Assembly (NCBI GenBank): GCA_030512335.1
Contig: JAULSU010000004.1
Coordinates: 2,046,001-2,110,000 of the forward strand
Length of the DNA stretch: 64,000 nucleotides
Direction of reading: 5' to 3'
Source of the DNA: Immersiella caudata
Lineage: Eukaryota > Ascomycota > Sordariomycetes > Sordariales > Lasiosphaeriaceae
Below the pieces are notes generated by a model. The model saw only the letters and a list, made by a program, of their open reading frames with translations, did no database searches and had not been told where the DNA came from. Below are positions 42,001-52,631 of this stretch, piece by piece. The translations under genes and the position numbers were made by a program. Each line of letters opens with the position of its first letter. Positions within the stretch are counted from its first letter, which is position 1.

Positions 42001-43268
42001 ACGGGCGATGCATCTGAATTGGCCCTTCTCCCCTTGGAGTGTACTCTCTAGGTATTCCATCGCCCGCTTGACTGCCGCAGGCGGATTCTATAGCACGGAG
42101 ACATGCCTCTATCGCGGTATATCGGTTGTCTTCTGGGTTGTCCGGGTAGGGAAGTGAGCAGCCTCAAAGTTCTGGGGCCCAGTCATGGGTAATATCGAGA
42201 AGAGTGAGGCGTTTGCGTTGAAGATGGTCTGAGGAGTGGCAGTAGCTCTCTGCGTTGGGCGGGGTTTGACTGGGCAGCAGCAACAACCAGTAGAGGCTGG
42301 TCCTGTCGAGTTGGCCGGTTGTGGTGAGGCTATTCCTCTCCGGCGCCAGACCTGTCCGTTGATAGATCGGATCGACGATGACTGTACGGCGCCAGGGCCT
42401 GGTTGCTTTGTGATTGTCTGGACTGTTGGAAAGTTTGTCGGGTTCGTTTTCAGGCAAGAGGGTATGTTGATCGCAGCCTTTCGATGCAATGGATGCCTGA
42501 CAGCTTCATAGGTAATTAGGTGGTAGAAATACTTGTGGGGTAGTTCCCTTATCTACCCGCTGCAAACCATGATGGCTTCGCAGTGTGTGGCTTCGCAGTG
42601 TGTGGCTTCGTTGATGACCCCGCTTTGCGAATCACACGCTGCTTGCGTACTTTCTACAACAATTGAGGGGCTCAAGGGTCACAGAGTGCCACCTGAATGC
42701 GACAACAATCGCGATATCGAAGCGAATCGAAGCCGACTTGCAAGAGCTGGCGAGGCGCAAAGACAGCCCTCAACAGTTCACCCTCGCATTCTACACTGCT
42801 AAACTGAGTATTTTCACGAGATGACGACTCAATCTTATTAAAATAGGAACAGACGCCCCGTGTGTACTGCGGAAATGGGATCCCCCCTGGGCTCCCGCGC
42901 TCCCATTGATCCCCGCCAATTTCGCACTGTACGCGATGCAGCAGGTGTCGGCCAAGGAGGATCTGATCTAAATCGGAACCAGCCCCGTTTCATCGCTCAA
43001 CTATGCTTATTACCTGGTTTCTGCGATTTAACTGGCGCATGCAGATCAATGCCGTGACCGTGCGCCGATGTTGCGACAAACACCTCGAACACAGCCTCCC
43101 ATTATCGATGCCGCTGCGACACGGTGGAATGATGACCTGGTCGCATAAAAGTCAGGCTGCCCACCACCTAAATTATCCCATCGTTTTCCAAACTTTGTCG
43201 AGGTGTCTCTCTGTGGCATACCGGATCCAATTCATCCGCCGGTTATCAGCGTACAAAGTTGAAGGACG
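39005..43268. other. 4.3-kb gene-poor stretch
   Basis: The longest region of the window without a supportable gene. Open frames up to 138 codons exist on both strands, but none combines an ATG, coding-like composition and recognisable motifs. A plus-strand frame at 42225-42510 (VELAGCGEAIPLRRQTCP) is the best candidate and begins after a stop. A 15-bp tandem repeat lies at 42573. I see no tRNA, rRNA or intact mobile element here. Confidence 0.4.
42573..42610 (+). repeat. 15-bp tandem repeat
   Basis: TGGCTTCGCAGTGTG occurs twice, followed by a partial third copy. Confidence 0.8.
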
Positions 43269-45616
43269 ATGCAGCGATTGGCGGTTGCACCAACTGAAAA
43301 CCCCCTCAAACGCCCGGCCAGACTTATAAGTGGGCATAACCGTGCCGTATCAGACGACGAGGGGGACGACAACAAAAGCGAAGATGGTGTCCGAGATGGT
43401 GGAAAAGTTGTCAGACCGAGAACCCAACGGCCACATCTCATGCCATGGCAACGGCCGAGGCGCAGATCCGACTTACCACCGCGTTCTTGGGCTGAAAGGG
43501 ATGCGAAACTCAACTACTGCTGTGAGAAATGCAGCGCCATGACGGGCACGCGCGAAGGGCTTGCCGCCCTGCTCAGCAACGAGGGCTACGAGCATCACAA
43601 CTGGTACGATATACAAGAGTCGGCAAATAAAAGCTGCGGCTTGTGCGACTACATGTGGGAGTTATTAGAAGGCGGTATTTGGGACTCTGATGATGAAGGC
43701 GAGGAAGACGACGGTGACGGCTACGGCATCACGCGCAAGGCGATCCGTGTATTTGCTCAACTCGAAGATCTCGAGGCTCTGCGTACGAGCCACGATGACT
43801 TTCGGAATCGGCACCCGCTGGACGGTCCTCGGATGTATAGCTTGTTGATGGTGGCGCCGGTGGGAAATGATCCGCCCGAGGTATTTTATCTGGTGACAGC
43901 GCCAGGTTTGTTTCATTCATTCATTCATTCATCCATTCATTCATCCATCCATCCATCCATCCTCCACTGCTTGCATAAATGGAACGCTAATTCCCTTTAG
44001 ATGACCTAGCTGCTAGATACGTTGCTGGAAGATTAGGATCCAGAACCTTGGGCGACGTCGAGGTAGCAGCAATCCGCTCTTGGCTTGCCGAGGAGTACAA
44101 GTTGGAAAACCGCGCCTCTCCCCCAGAGCTACCTACGCGAGTCATCGACGTCGAGCCGAACAGCAGCTCCGCTGCATGTCGAATCTACCAAGCCCAAAAC
44201 CAAGAAAGGGCTCAGTATGCGGCGTTGAGCTATTGCTGGGGACAGGGCGGCGCGCAGCAGGTGACAAGCACAAGATGCAACATTGCCGACTTCTCGAGGG
44301 AGCTCCCTACCACCAGCTTATCCGCCACCGCTCGTGACGCCATCCAGGTTTGTCGAAAAATCGGGCTTCGATTCCTCTGGATCGATGCGCTATGTATTGT
44401 GCAGGACGACGACAACGACAAGCTCGACCAGATTGCTCGTATGGGATCTATCTATAAAAATGCAACCCTTACCATTGTGGCGGCCTGTGCAGAGACGGCT
44501 GCTGCTGGGTTTCTCAGCTCCGAGAACAACAACACCACTACCACAGCAACAGCAGCTTCATCATCCTGTGTGCTTCCCTTTTATATCGACGACCACACAT
44601 CCGGCACCGTCTCCATCAGAGGGAGCGACGGTGCGGAATCAACTTTGGCGACGGCTGAGCCGCTCTTTCGGCGTGGTTGGACCTTTCAAGAGATCATGCT
44701 ATCGCGCCGCATGTTGGTTTTTGACACAAAGCAGATGACGATGAAAAGCATGCGCTCGGCCGGCTCGAATTACACCCCAGTGGTCACGACCCATGTTGAG
44801 TTTGAAACCGAAATCCCCGACTTGCCCCTGACCGTTTTCGGCATCGATAATAAGCCCACGGGCTGGCGGTCCAGAGAAAGCCGTCTCGCAGAGGATCAAA
44901 ATGATCGGTGGCCTAGGATGGTTCAAGAATACAGCGGCAGAGACCTGACCGTATGGACCGACCGGCTGCCGGCGCTGGCTGGCATCGCCGCGGAGCTTGC
45001 TCTGGCATGGGACGACACGTACCTGGCTGGGCTTTGGCACCGGACTCTGGTTCAACACCTCGGCTGGATCAGAGAAAAGCACTCTTGTGTTGACATTCCC
45101 GAGCCTGCTGCGATTCGTCCCAGGCGCCTGGCAGGCCCCAGTTGGTCCTGGGCGACGGTCCCTCACCGCGTGGCGCTGCGGCCCGTTTCGAAACCTGACG
45201 CCAAGCTGATCAGCTACCATGTGCAGCCCACGTCAGGAAGATCACCGTTTGGGCAAGTCGATTCGGCCCACATTGTCTTAGATGCACTATTAATCCCGCC
45301 GCCGCCGCTCAAGTTTGACGAGGAGAGTATGCGTTGGGCATGGCACTGCGGCTCACCTGATGGTACAACTCCCAGCATCTGGTACGAGGAAGATCTTTGC
45401 CGCTTTGGCATGGACGTGGAGGAGGATGGTCATCAGCTCGATACGAAGCGTCTCTGGTTGTTATATCTTGGAGAGGTGCTGTTTCTCGTGATCGCCAAGC
45501 TCGAGTCTGGTCGGTTTCGGCGGCTTGGGCATGCGGAGCTCCGTGATGTACATATGCCGGAACGGCTACGGATTATTCTCACCTTGGGTAAGCGGGATAA
45601 AGTGATTCTTGAGTAG
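43269..45616 (+). CDS. HET-domain protein 3
   Basis: Exons 43269-43905 and 44001-45616 give 750 residues. The 95-bp intron is made largely of CATT/CATC repeats with a GCTAAT branch site. The N-terminal region has CCEKCSAMTG and CGLCDYMWELLEGGIW, the paired CxxC motifs often found before HET domains, and an acidic patch (DSDDEGEEDDGDG). The HET domain (about 275-430) shows YAALSYCWGQGGAQ, LRFLWIDALCIVQDDDND, MGSIYKNATLTIVAACAETA and FRRGWTFQEIMLSRRML. The PSWSWATVPHRVAL motif follows near residue 580. The gene appears intact. It probably acts in non-self recognition and cell death; its partner or trigger is unknown. Confidence 0.88.
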
Positions 45617-45704
45617 ATGAGTGGCGAGAGTTCAATACCAGTTGTAAATTATACCAAACTTTGGACATCCGCTCAGGCACCATACCTACAAACATGTCCC
45701 GTGT

Positions 45705-45803
45705 AAAAGAAAAAGAAAAAGAAAAAGAAAAAGAAAAAGAAAAAGAAAAAAAGAAAAAAAGAAAAAAAGAAAAAAAGAAAAAAAGAAAAAAAGAAAAAAA
45801 AAA
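45705..45803 (+). repeat. AAAAAG/AAAAAAAG array
   Basis: About seven AAAAAG units are followed by about six AAAAAAAG units. The unit length changes from six to eight bases within the array, as slippage in the A-runs would produce. It starts about 90 bp after the HET 3 stop codon. Confidence 0.85.
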
Positions 45804-47220
45804 TCATAAAAGGAACTGAGCCCGTCCGGCCGACGTATTGAGTAGCCGGCGACATGTCATTATCAATGCATAAACTGTACTCCCTAATATGAATTTTGGG
45901 GCACTATATCTGCATAGATGCCTCGAACTGGACGCACTTTCGTTGCGACTGTGACGCATAGGCAGGGCAACCGTGAATAACGCTAGAGAATGAGGCTTTC
46001 ACATGATACTTGTCAAATGGGGGTCCAAGACAGGCAATTCACACAGCGTACAGGCAGTGGCAGAAATTATGACTTGGAGCCCCGTGACCGCAGAGCGCTT
46101 TCCTCAGAGCCATGGTCCTAAACAAAGCGTTCTCCTAATTTGTCGCAGTTATTACAACCCGGTGTCGGTGCGTATGGCCGCACACCGTGCCTCCACACGT
46201 TGCCTGCTGCCGGGCCACATCGGGCTGGGGTGCTTGGTCCTGCGGGTCGTTACAACCCTCCCCAAGACCAACCCGCTTCGCAGAAACACATCTCGCATGC
46301 GAAAGTTCAAGAGGCAGCACCGCTCACAACTCCACCAGGCGGCAGATGCTCCCAAGGAGATTTAGATGGAAAAACTGGGATCATTAATCCGTGGGTACAT
46401 CAAGAACGCATCCTCCTCGACGCAAGAGGGTGTAATCGACATCAAAAGTCCTTGACGGTGAAATCTGGCTTGAAGCTGAGGCTGCGGACATTAGCTATGA
46501 AGAAAGCCCTCTCGCAAGGGTCAGAAGGGGTAGTCGCTGAGAAGGACGTGGAGCACCGCAGTGAAAGTCTTGCTCAGCGTACAGGAGAGTCCATGGACGA
46601 GAGCAGCGGTTCTGATACAGCCAGTCTGGCACGCGAAGTTGGAGGGGCTGTCCATGATGACGCGGAGAATGACAGCGGTGAAAATCTAAACGAGCAGGCT
46701 GCAGTTGCGCAGGGCGGCTCTACGTGAGGTTGAGCATGTGGAGAACTTGGGGTAATTAATGGCTGGGTGGAGTGCATCGAGTCAGGGCAGCACGGGACAT
46801 TGGAGACGGCCCTGAAATACTGGTCGAATTTTGTAGTGCCTTGATTGCTTGGCAGACAACTCCTGAGAATCTGTCATGGGACGCCCAGACGGTGCGGGAA
46901 GATCCCTATCGCGATGATTTACCAGATGTCAGATCCGAATGGATTCCATGGGTATGGATTTCACTTTTCTCACACACCTAATGAGCAGCGTTTGGCTGCA
47001 GCGTCGTCTATAGCAGTTGGCGACAGATGATTTACAGCTAGCTGCATCTTGGTCGGTGATGAATAACGCCTTGACTTTAAGTTAATTTCCGACCACCTAT
47101 ATCAAATACAGTGCTGTGTTCCGACTCTGGTGAGCTGGAGATGCGGGCCTTCGCTCAATCCGCAGCGCCCTCAATCCCACTCCACGGCCTTCATTCCACG
47201 GCCGTCGTCTCCCCCAAAGC
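45804..47220. other. Intergenic region
   Basis: About 1.4 kb. A plus-strand frame (ATG at 46497 to 46727) gives an acidic, Ser/Glu/Gly-rich 76-residue text (SMDESSGSDTASLAREVGG) that could be chance. No other candidate is seen. Confidence 0.35.
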
Positions 47221-47895
47221 TCAACCCCAAGCGTTGATTCTATTCGGCCCACCGCATAGCTGAGTATCGTCGCCCATGCACGGCAGCGAACATTCGGAAG
47301 TTGGAGCCGTAACGTTTGGCGGATTTCGACCACACCAGCACTCGCGAGAAAACTCAACGCCAAAATATCGATACCCCGCACAGTGCCGCTGGCATTTCTG
47401 TGCCGTCATGTCGTCGGCACCAAGCATGTTGTCCGGAAGAGTGCGAGGCCCCTCGTCGACGAAGCAACCCAAGTAGGGTGCAGAGAGCGTCGCTGGTTTC
47501 CGGGGGAAATAGACCAAGTTGATGTAGAGATTCTGCGTGTTTCCTGCGCCGCACTTTTGTGTCGGGTTTCCGGGGCATGCAAAGGAGCAGTCCGAGGGCG
47601 ATACAGTGGGGGATGCAGTCTGCACGTCGCCGCAGTAGCATTCACGTCCGTATTCCAGGCCAAAGTACCGGTTTTTGTTGCAGAAGACGGCGCATTTCTC
47701 TACTGTCATGTCGTCGGCGGTGTAGCTGGGGCCCCGCAGAGCCCGGTTCCCGCCAACCCATCCAGTGTAGCAGCCCAGGTGGTAAAAGATTTGGTCTTGC
47801 CGTCGGTCAAGTAGACTGGGGGCTGCATTTGCGAAAATGGCGTGGAGGTGCGCAAGATACAAAATTATCGCGGTTTTTAAACGAGTAAATGCCAT
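47221..47895 (-). CDS. Secreted protein with two WSC domains
   Basis: A single-exon gene of 224 residues. A signal peptide (AIILYLAHLHAIFANAA) ends before a Lys/Arg-type site (LLDRR). Two tandem WSC carbohydrate-binding domains follow. The first runs LGCYTGWVGGNRALRG...CAVFCNKNRYFGLEYGRECYCG...CPGNPTQKCGAG in part; the second runs LGCFVDEGPRTLPDN, CQRHCAGYRYFGVEF, RECWCG and DTQLCGGPNR. Each has the eight-cysteine pattern of the family. WSC domains bind beta-glucan or other wall polysaccharide and occur in wall sensors and secreted lectin-like proteins. No transmembrane segment follows, so it is secreted rather than a Wsc-type sensor. It may shield or remodel the wall. Confidence 0.88.
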   Translation of the reverse strand: MAFTRLKTAIILYLAHLHAIFANAAPSLLDRRQDQIFYHLGCYTGWVGGNRALRGPSYTADDMTVEKCAVFCNKNRYFGLEYGRECYCGDVQTASPTVSPSDCSFACPGNPTQKCGAGNTQNLYINLVYFPRKPATLSAPYLGCFVDEGPRTLPDNMLGADDMTAQKCQRHCAGYRYFGVEFSRECWCGRNPPNVTAPTSECSLPCMGDDTQLCGGPNRINAWG

Positions 47896-48306
47896 GGTTG
47901 TGTTGACAGGGTGCAACACGCTGCCTGGGACATCGAAGACAAGGCAACAAAGGAACTTGGCTTCTGGTTTGTGGACCGGGCGCCAACCTTGAATTATCTT
48001 GCAGAGTCTACGCATAGGTAAGCAACTGGATGAATCGACGCGGGTAGCGGGAGAATCCTGTTAATTTGCGATGCAATTTCTAACCCGTAGTCTGACATGT
48101 CGGCACCTTTGTAAGCGTCTCGGAAACTCGACATCCAGGGGTCGCCCCCCGCCCAACCGTGTTCATGAAAATGGGCGTAAGCGGACGCAATTGTTCTGGA
48201 AGTGGCTGAAATATCAGCCGAAGTTTGTGTGGCATGGCTTCACAGTACTTATGCTTCTAAGCGCAATCTTACCTTCCCATCCCCCGATCCTCAATCCCGC
48301 AGCCCA
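47896..48306. other. Intergenic gap
   Basis: About 410 bp: promoter of the WSC gene and 3' flank of the next minus-strand gene. Nothing else is seen. Confidence 0.4.
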
Positions 48307-49974
48307 TTAATAACGTTCCCCGGCAACAGGTGATTGAACATTCTCCGTTTCCGCGATTGTGAGTTTCCCTTGCTCCCCGTTGGCAGCCAGCACGCCATAG
48401 CGCACATGCTTCCCACCGAAACTTGCCAGCACTGCGGACACGGGTGCGTTTGAGTCGCTTCCAATTGCCTCAGGGGCGGTCAATATTGGAGAGCCAAAAG
48501 CCCTTGCTGTTTCGATCGGACTGAGAGAATAAGGGCGACCGCCAAGAGTCCACCAGCCTTTGAAGAGCGGTGCCAAAGCGACGGCGCAGAGGCAGTTGAG
48601 CACCAATACGGCGGCGAGGTAACCATATCGCCAGTGATAGACACCTATCGCAACCGTCTGCGTGCTCCTCTCCGCGATCTGTCGGGGCTTGGATCCATCA
48701 ACCGCGCTGGCGGCGGTGGCAGACCTAAATGTCAGCTCCCGAATGGCCAACATGATGTCTGGTCCTGGGTCACGCCACACCCGGCCGGTGACCCCTGAGC
48801 TGGGAGATGAGTTGGCCTCATCGATATACATGAGCCCCATCACTCCAGTCGATCGAAGCCCATCCTCCTGGTCATAGGAGATGTTGCTTTGGTAAAGATT
48901 GTCGGCCGCAAGCGCAATCCCGCCGAATTGTGAAGGGTACCTATTCTCCGAGGGGTAGAACCGACGGACAGTGTCGTTTCTGGTTGATAGCGCACGTGAT
49001 GGGAGGCGCACCTCACCGCCCGAGAGTTCAACGGGGTAGCAAACAAACGCCGCGTGCATTCGGCAATTACGAACGACGAGAAGGCCCGTGGGGTCAGGGG
49101 TCGACTTGTATGCCGTGTTCACGTTGATAACCCCAGGCTCACCACCATCGAACTCAACACGGGCAAAACCGATGACTGCCGCGCTGCCGCGCACCAAAAG
49201 CGAGTAGGGCTCGTGGCTTGTCGCACAGCTCACGTCCCACCCGGCGGTGACGAGGACAGCTCGACACATGGTGTCGACGGCACACTCTCCGCCTAGTGTG
49301 CGCAGCGGGATAGCTGTACGATTGTTGAAGTCGCGAAATACAGTGGTGAATTCGGGGGTCAGGGAGGTGATGCGAGAGCGGTTCGAGCCGGGGAAGCCGA
49401 CAGACACACCGGTCCAGCCAGCGCCCCCGATATAGGCACTATCTCCAGACAATGCAACTGACAGCGTCAAGGGAGTGGTGAGTGTTTCGACCGTCTCAAA
49501 CGACGCCGCCTGGAGCAGCGGGGTGACGGCGAACAACATTGTGGCCGTCAGGCATGCCACGGCGATACGATTGATATCGCGCCCAGCCGTCGCCGCGGCC
49601 ATCAGGCTCGTCTGGTACTCCCAGTAGCGGTGGGCATCGTTGAGTGTCCCGCCGCCCTTGAGCATCATGGCCCACCAGGCAATGGTGCCCGCCTGACCAA
49701 ACGCGAACCGCAAACATGCGTTGGCCGAGGCCGCGAGGATGGCGAGGAGAACCGACGTCTTGATGGGCGTCGACTCGAGAGGCCAGCTGTCTGTCCGCTT
49801 GCCGTCTGAGTTCACAAGCACCAAGATTGCGCCGGCCATGCAGACAGCACCGCCGAGGAGTCCCAGCAGTCCCATCCATGGCATGTTTTGAAACACGCCG
49901 GGACTCCATTGCGTCCCCTCTTGGGCTCGAGCCTCGCTTGCGCCCTCGGCCGTCGGCTTTTTCGAGTCGGTCAT
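48307..49974 (-). CDS. Fungal polytopic membrane protein (DUF3176-like)
   Basis: A single-exon gene of 555 residues with ATG at 49974. Membrane segments are visible at about 33-55 (MGLLGLLGGAVCMAGAILVL), 72-92, 130-152 (IAVACLTATMLFAVTPLLQA) and 455-478 (YLAAVLVLNCLCAVALAPLF). A large extracellular loop of about 300 residues lies between them, with N-glycosylation sites (NRTAIP, NISYD) and several Cys. The segment PIKTSVLLAILAASANACLR followed by TIAWWAMMLKGGGTLNDAH is characteristic of the fungal DUF3176 group, often annotated as formylmethionine-deformylase-like, although no such activity is established. The role is unknown. Confidence 0.7.
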   Translation of the reverse strand: MTDSKKPTAEGASEARAQEGTQWSPGVFQNMPWMGLLGLLGGAVCMAGAILVLVNSDGKRTDSWPLESTPIKTSVLLAILAASANACLRFAFGQAGTIAWWAMMLKGGGTLNDAHRYWEYQTSLMAAATAGRDINRIAVACLTATMLFAVTPLLQAASFETVETLTTPLTLSVALSGDSAYIGGAGWTGVSVGFPGSNRSRITSLTPEFTTVFRDFNNRTAIPLRTLGGECAVDTMCRAVLVTAGWDVSCATSHEPYSLLVRGSAAVIGFARVEFDGGEPGVINVNTAYKSTPDPTGLLVVRNCRMHAAFVCYPVELSGGEVRLPSRALSTRNDTVRRFYPSENRYPSQFGGIALAADNLYQSNISYDQEDGLRSTGVMGLMYIDEANSSPSSGVTGRVWRDPGPDIMLAIRELTFRSATAASAVDGSKPRQIAERSTQTVAIGVYHWRYGYLAAVLVLNCLCAVALAPLFKGWWTLGGRPYSLSPIETARAFGSPILTAPEAIGSDSNAPVSAVLASFGGKHVRYGVLAANGEQGKLTIAETENVQSPVAGERY

Positions 49975-50448
49975 GATGAATGCATGAAACTGAACTTGAA
50001 TTGTGCGGGATGCAGTTGCCGTTTTGGTGCTTGGTACTGTGCTCCATTGACGTGATGTACGCCGTCCATCGCGCAGAAGTGGCGAGCTTTGAACAGACGG
50101 GTGACTCGGGGTTCAATTGGAGACGCGTGATCAAGCGCGCGAACAGGCGTCGAATGAAGATAACGGACGACGGGATGGCGGAGAGTTCCGCGAACCGACA
50201 TGTCATGAAGGTCTCACAATTCGGGCCCCACTTCCCGCCTTGGCGAGCCGGGTTTGCAGAGCGCGGGTCGCGACTTCCAATCGAAAACGAAACAACCAGC
50301 CAAGTCATGCCCACATCAACGTCACCCTCCGTTGTGAAACCACTCGGGCATCAAGGCAACAGCCGCAGGAGCCAACCGCTGACGAGGAGATAGCAGAGCT
50401 TTGCAACTGGATTTCTGAATGATGCAGAGAGAATATGCGAGATACCAG
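49975..50448. other. Intergenic gap
   Basis: About 470 bp between two minus-strand genes. It is the promoter side of the DUF3176-like gene; no further feature is supported. Confidence 0.4.
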
Positions 50449-51264
50449 TCATGCCAAGACTCGATAATACATGCATATCACCAGCATCGTCGAGACTGAC
50501 AGGAAAGGCGGAACAGAAACCCCACTGTCGCCGTTCCGCGATGGTTGAGTTGCCGCAACCGGTGGATATCCATCACCACCGCTCAGCTCGCAGCCGCCGG
50601 TGGTCGCAGCGGTTCCCTCGCACATCCACTTTCTGGGGTCGATACACTGGTCCAAAAAGTAGGCCTCTCGGTCATTGAGGTGTTCCCTGTCGGCAACAGC
50701 GTCGCTGCGTAGGTACACATTGCATCTAGTGGTGTTCGCAAAAGTACCATCGAGATCGGTGCTGATGGTGGAGATATAGGTTGTTGCCAGTTCGAGTTGC
50801 GGTGATTCCGTCGCTTGCGGGGCCAAGTTCATCATGCTGTCAGTGCCGAGGGCTTCAAGGATAACCCTCTGCGTTGTCGTGTAGCGGAAGCTAGTGAGCT
50901 TGCACGATGGTGGGTTGTTCAAGACGCGTGGGATGTAGAAATTGGTCGTAGTTTCGACATTGGGCGTCACTGTCGACCCCGGTATGCACCCGGTTTCATC
51001 GTGTGGCCGGCATACCGGCGCGCCAGGACCCAGGGAGAGGATTGTGACAGTAACCCAAACTGAGAGAAAACCACGAGAACCGATGCGAACATTCGTGGTG
51101 GTGGTTGTGGAGGAAGTCGGCGTGACTAGCCCAGTTGGCACGACCTCTATCTGCCCCGTCCGTGTGGTTTGGCCTAGAGAGTATAGGGAAGTGTGGGTCC
51201 AACACGCGACGTGGTGGCAAACAAGAGGGAGGCACAGCGACAGCGCAAGAGACGAACGCCTCAT
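50449..51264 (-). CDS. Secreted seven-cysteine protein, paralogue A
   Basis: A single-exon gene of 271 residues. The signal peptide is MRRSSLALSLCLPLVCHHVA. The mature part has a Thr-rich stretch (TPTSSTTTTTNV), then seven cysteines in the contexts PVCRPH, ETGCIPG, PSCKLTS, RCNVYLRS, DQCIDPRKW, MCEGTAA and GGCELSG. The tail ends in a hydrophobic segment (FLSVSTMLVICMYYRVLA) that fits a GPI-anchor signal. The block TTYISTISTDLDG is shared with the next gene (51633-52434), read in the opposite direction. No known domain is recognised. It is probably a surface or secreted protein stabilised by three or so disulfides. Confidence 0.72.
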   Translation of the reverse strand: MRRSSLALSLCLPLVCHHVACWTHTSLYSLGQTTRTGQIEVVPTGLVTPTSSTTTTTNVRIGSRGFLSVWVTVTILSLGPGAPVCRPHDETGCIPGSTVTPNVETTTNFYIPRVLNNPPSCKLTSFRYTTTQRVILEALGTDSMMNLAPQATESPQLELATTYISTISTDLDGTFANTTRCNVYLRSDAVADREHLNDREAYFLDQCIDPRKWMCEGTAATTGGCELSGGDGYPPVAATQPSRNGDSGVSVPPFLSVSTMLVICMYYRVLA

Positions 51265-51632
51265 TTTGACAGTTGAAGTTCGGATGTGCTGTTGTTGAAC
51301 TTGAAACGGAGGGGCTGGGAAGGAACGCGAGGACTGAAAAGGCGAGTGGCAACTGATGTGCCTGGTGTCGGGTACTGTGCCCCTCCCTCAACTGAACCCT
51401 CACCATTAGCTGCATTGTACCTAAGACAGGTAATTTTCGTCCTACCTTAGTAATTGCATAGAGCATGTGGGATGCACTCTGTCCGTACATATGAATGGAA
51501 GGTGCCCAGGCAGCATTGACCTCATGTTCTTGTTGTCGCTCCTTCCGTCCCCGGGCGAATTGAATGGTCAACCCAGTCTGTGCGCTCGAATCACAACTGC
51601 ACACAACCTCGGGCAACTGCACCCCCCAAGCC
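51265..51632. promoter_or_regulatory. Shared divergent promoter of the seven-cysteine pair
   Basis: A 368-bp spacer between the head-to-head paralogues. It must carry both promoters, so the pair is likely co-regulated. I could not identify a clear TATA box for either gene. Confidence 0.4.
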
Positions 51633-52434
51633 ATGCTACTGCCTCAGTTCTGGATATTTTTCTCAGTGTTTGGCCCTGCCGTCGCGTGGACGTCAACGAT
51701 TTACATGGCAGTAACGAGCGCTCACTACTCCCCTTTACCCCCAGAGACGCACTACCATCAAGTATCGCCAACCGGGCCGGTCATCCCAATAAGCACCGCG
51801 GTCATCATCACCACACTGGAAAATTCCGAGTCAAGGCAAACTCGTGAAAACCATCACATACATTTACCTCACCTCCAGAGGCCCCTGGTGCTACCTGTAC
51901 AACACAGCGTGCGGGCGAGCAACCCAAAACAGCATCAAGACGATATACCATGTCGCGCTGACCATCGACAACCCGACCTCTTGCGCCGCAACGAGCAGTT
52001 TTCGCTACACAACCTCCCACAGCCTCACCGCCTTGGGTGATGACTTGCCGGTGCACACCCAAGCGACGGAGCCCTCCCATGCAATGTTTGTAACAACATA
52101 CGCTTCGACCATCAGCACCAACCTCGGCGGCCAGGCCGTAATCCGCACCATTTGTGACGTCTACCTGCGAGACGGCGCAATCATCGAGCTCCAAACACCG
52201 CACGAACACCCTTATCTTCAGCATTGCATCGACCCCCGCCGTTATCTCGCCTGCGCCGGGTCCGCCGCCGCCACGGGGGCGTGCCCTACGGGACCCGAAA
52301 ATGGGGAGCCGTACCCACCAACAGCTCCCTGTTTGGCCTCAAGTGGCGCCGCTGCTGGATTTCTGCAATGCCATGTTAGATTTGGGCTGTGGTTGACACT
52401 GGCGCTGTGGTGTTTTGTCGTCCTGGTGTTCTAG
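51633..52434 (+). pseudogene. Secreted seven-cysteine protein, paralogue B (frameshifted)
   Basis: The ATG at 51633 starts a signal peptide (MLLPQFWIFFSVFGPAVAW). The sequence reads through SPTGPVIPISTAVIITT, then a shift of one base is needed near 51810 to continue as WKIPSQGKLVKTITYIYLT. A TAA lies just upstream in the new frame, and no intron fits. Beyond that point it follows paralogue A closely: TTYASTISTNLGG, CDVYLRDG, HCIDPRRYLACAG, and seven cysteines in equivalent contexts (WCYL, TACG, SCAA, CDVY, HCID, LACA, GACP). The C terminus is strongly hydrophobic (FGLWLTLALWCFVVLVF). Either a single indel has inactivated it or the base call is wrong. Everything after the shift is well preserved. 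Confidence 0.65.
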
Positions 52435-52631
52435 CAGGAACTCCCCATTTTTTCACAATCTCACACTTCCAAGTTTGTTGTTATAATGCTGGAGAATAGG
52501 GATTACTTTCATGTCTGAAAAGATCTGTAAACCCCCGCTCGTCCCCGAAATACTTGGTGCCTTACCGACATTCCCTCTCCAGTCAAAGTAACTCACCCGA
52601 ACAACGCTCCGCCTTCCCTCACGACATACCC

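Noticed and set aside
46140..46727. Plus-strand frame of 195 codons
   Set aside because: It has no ATG at its start, low-complexity acidic text and no motif. It is mentioned only in the gap entry.
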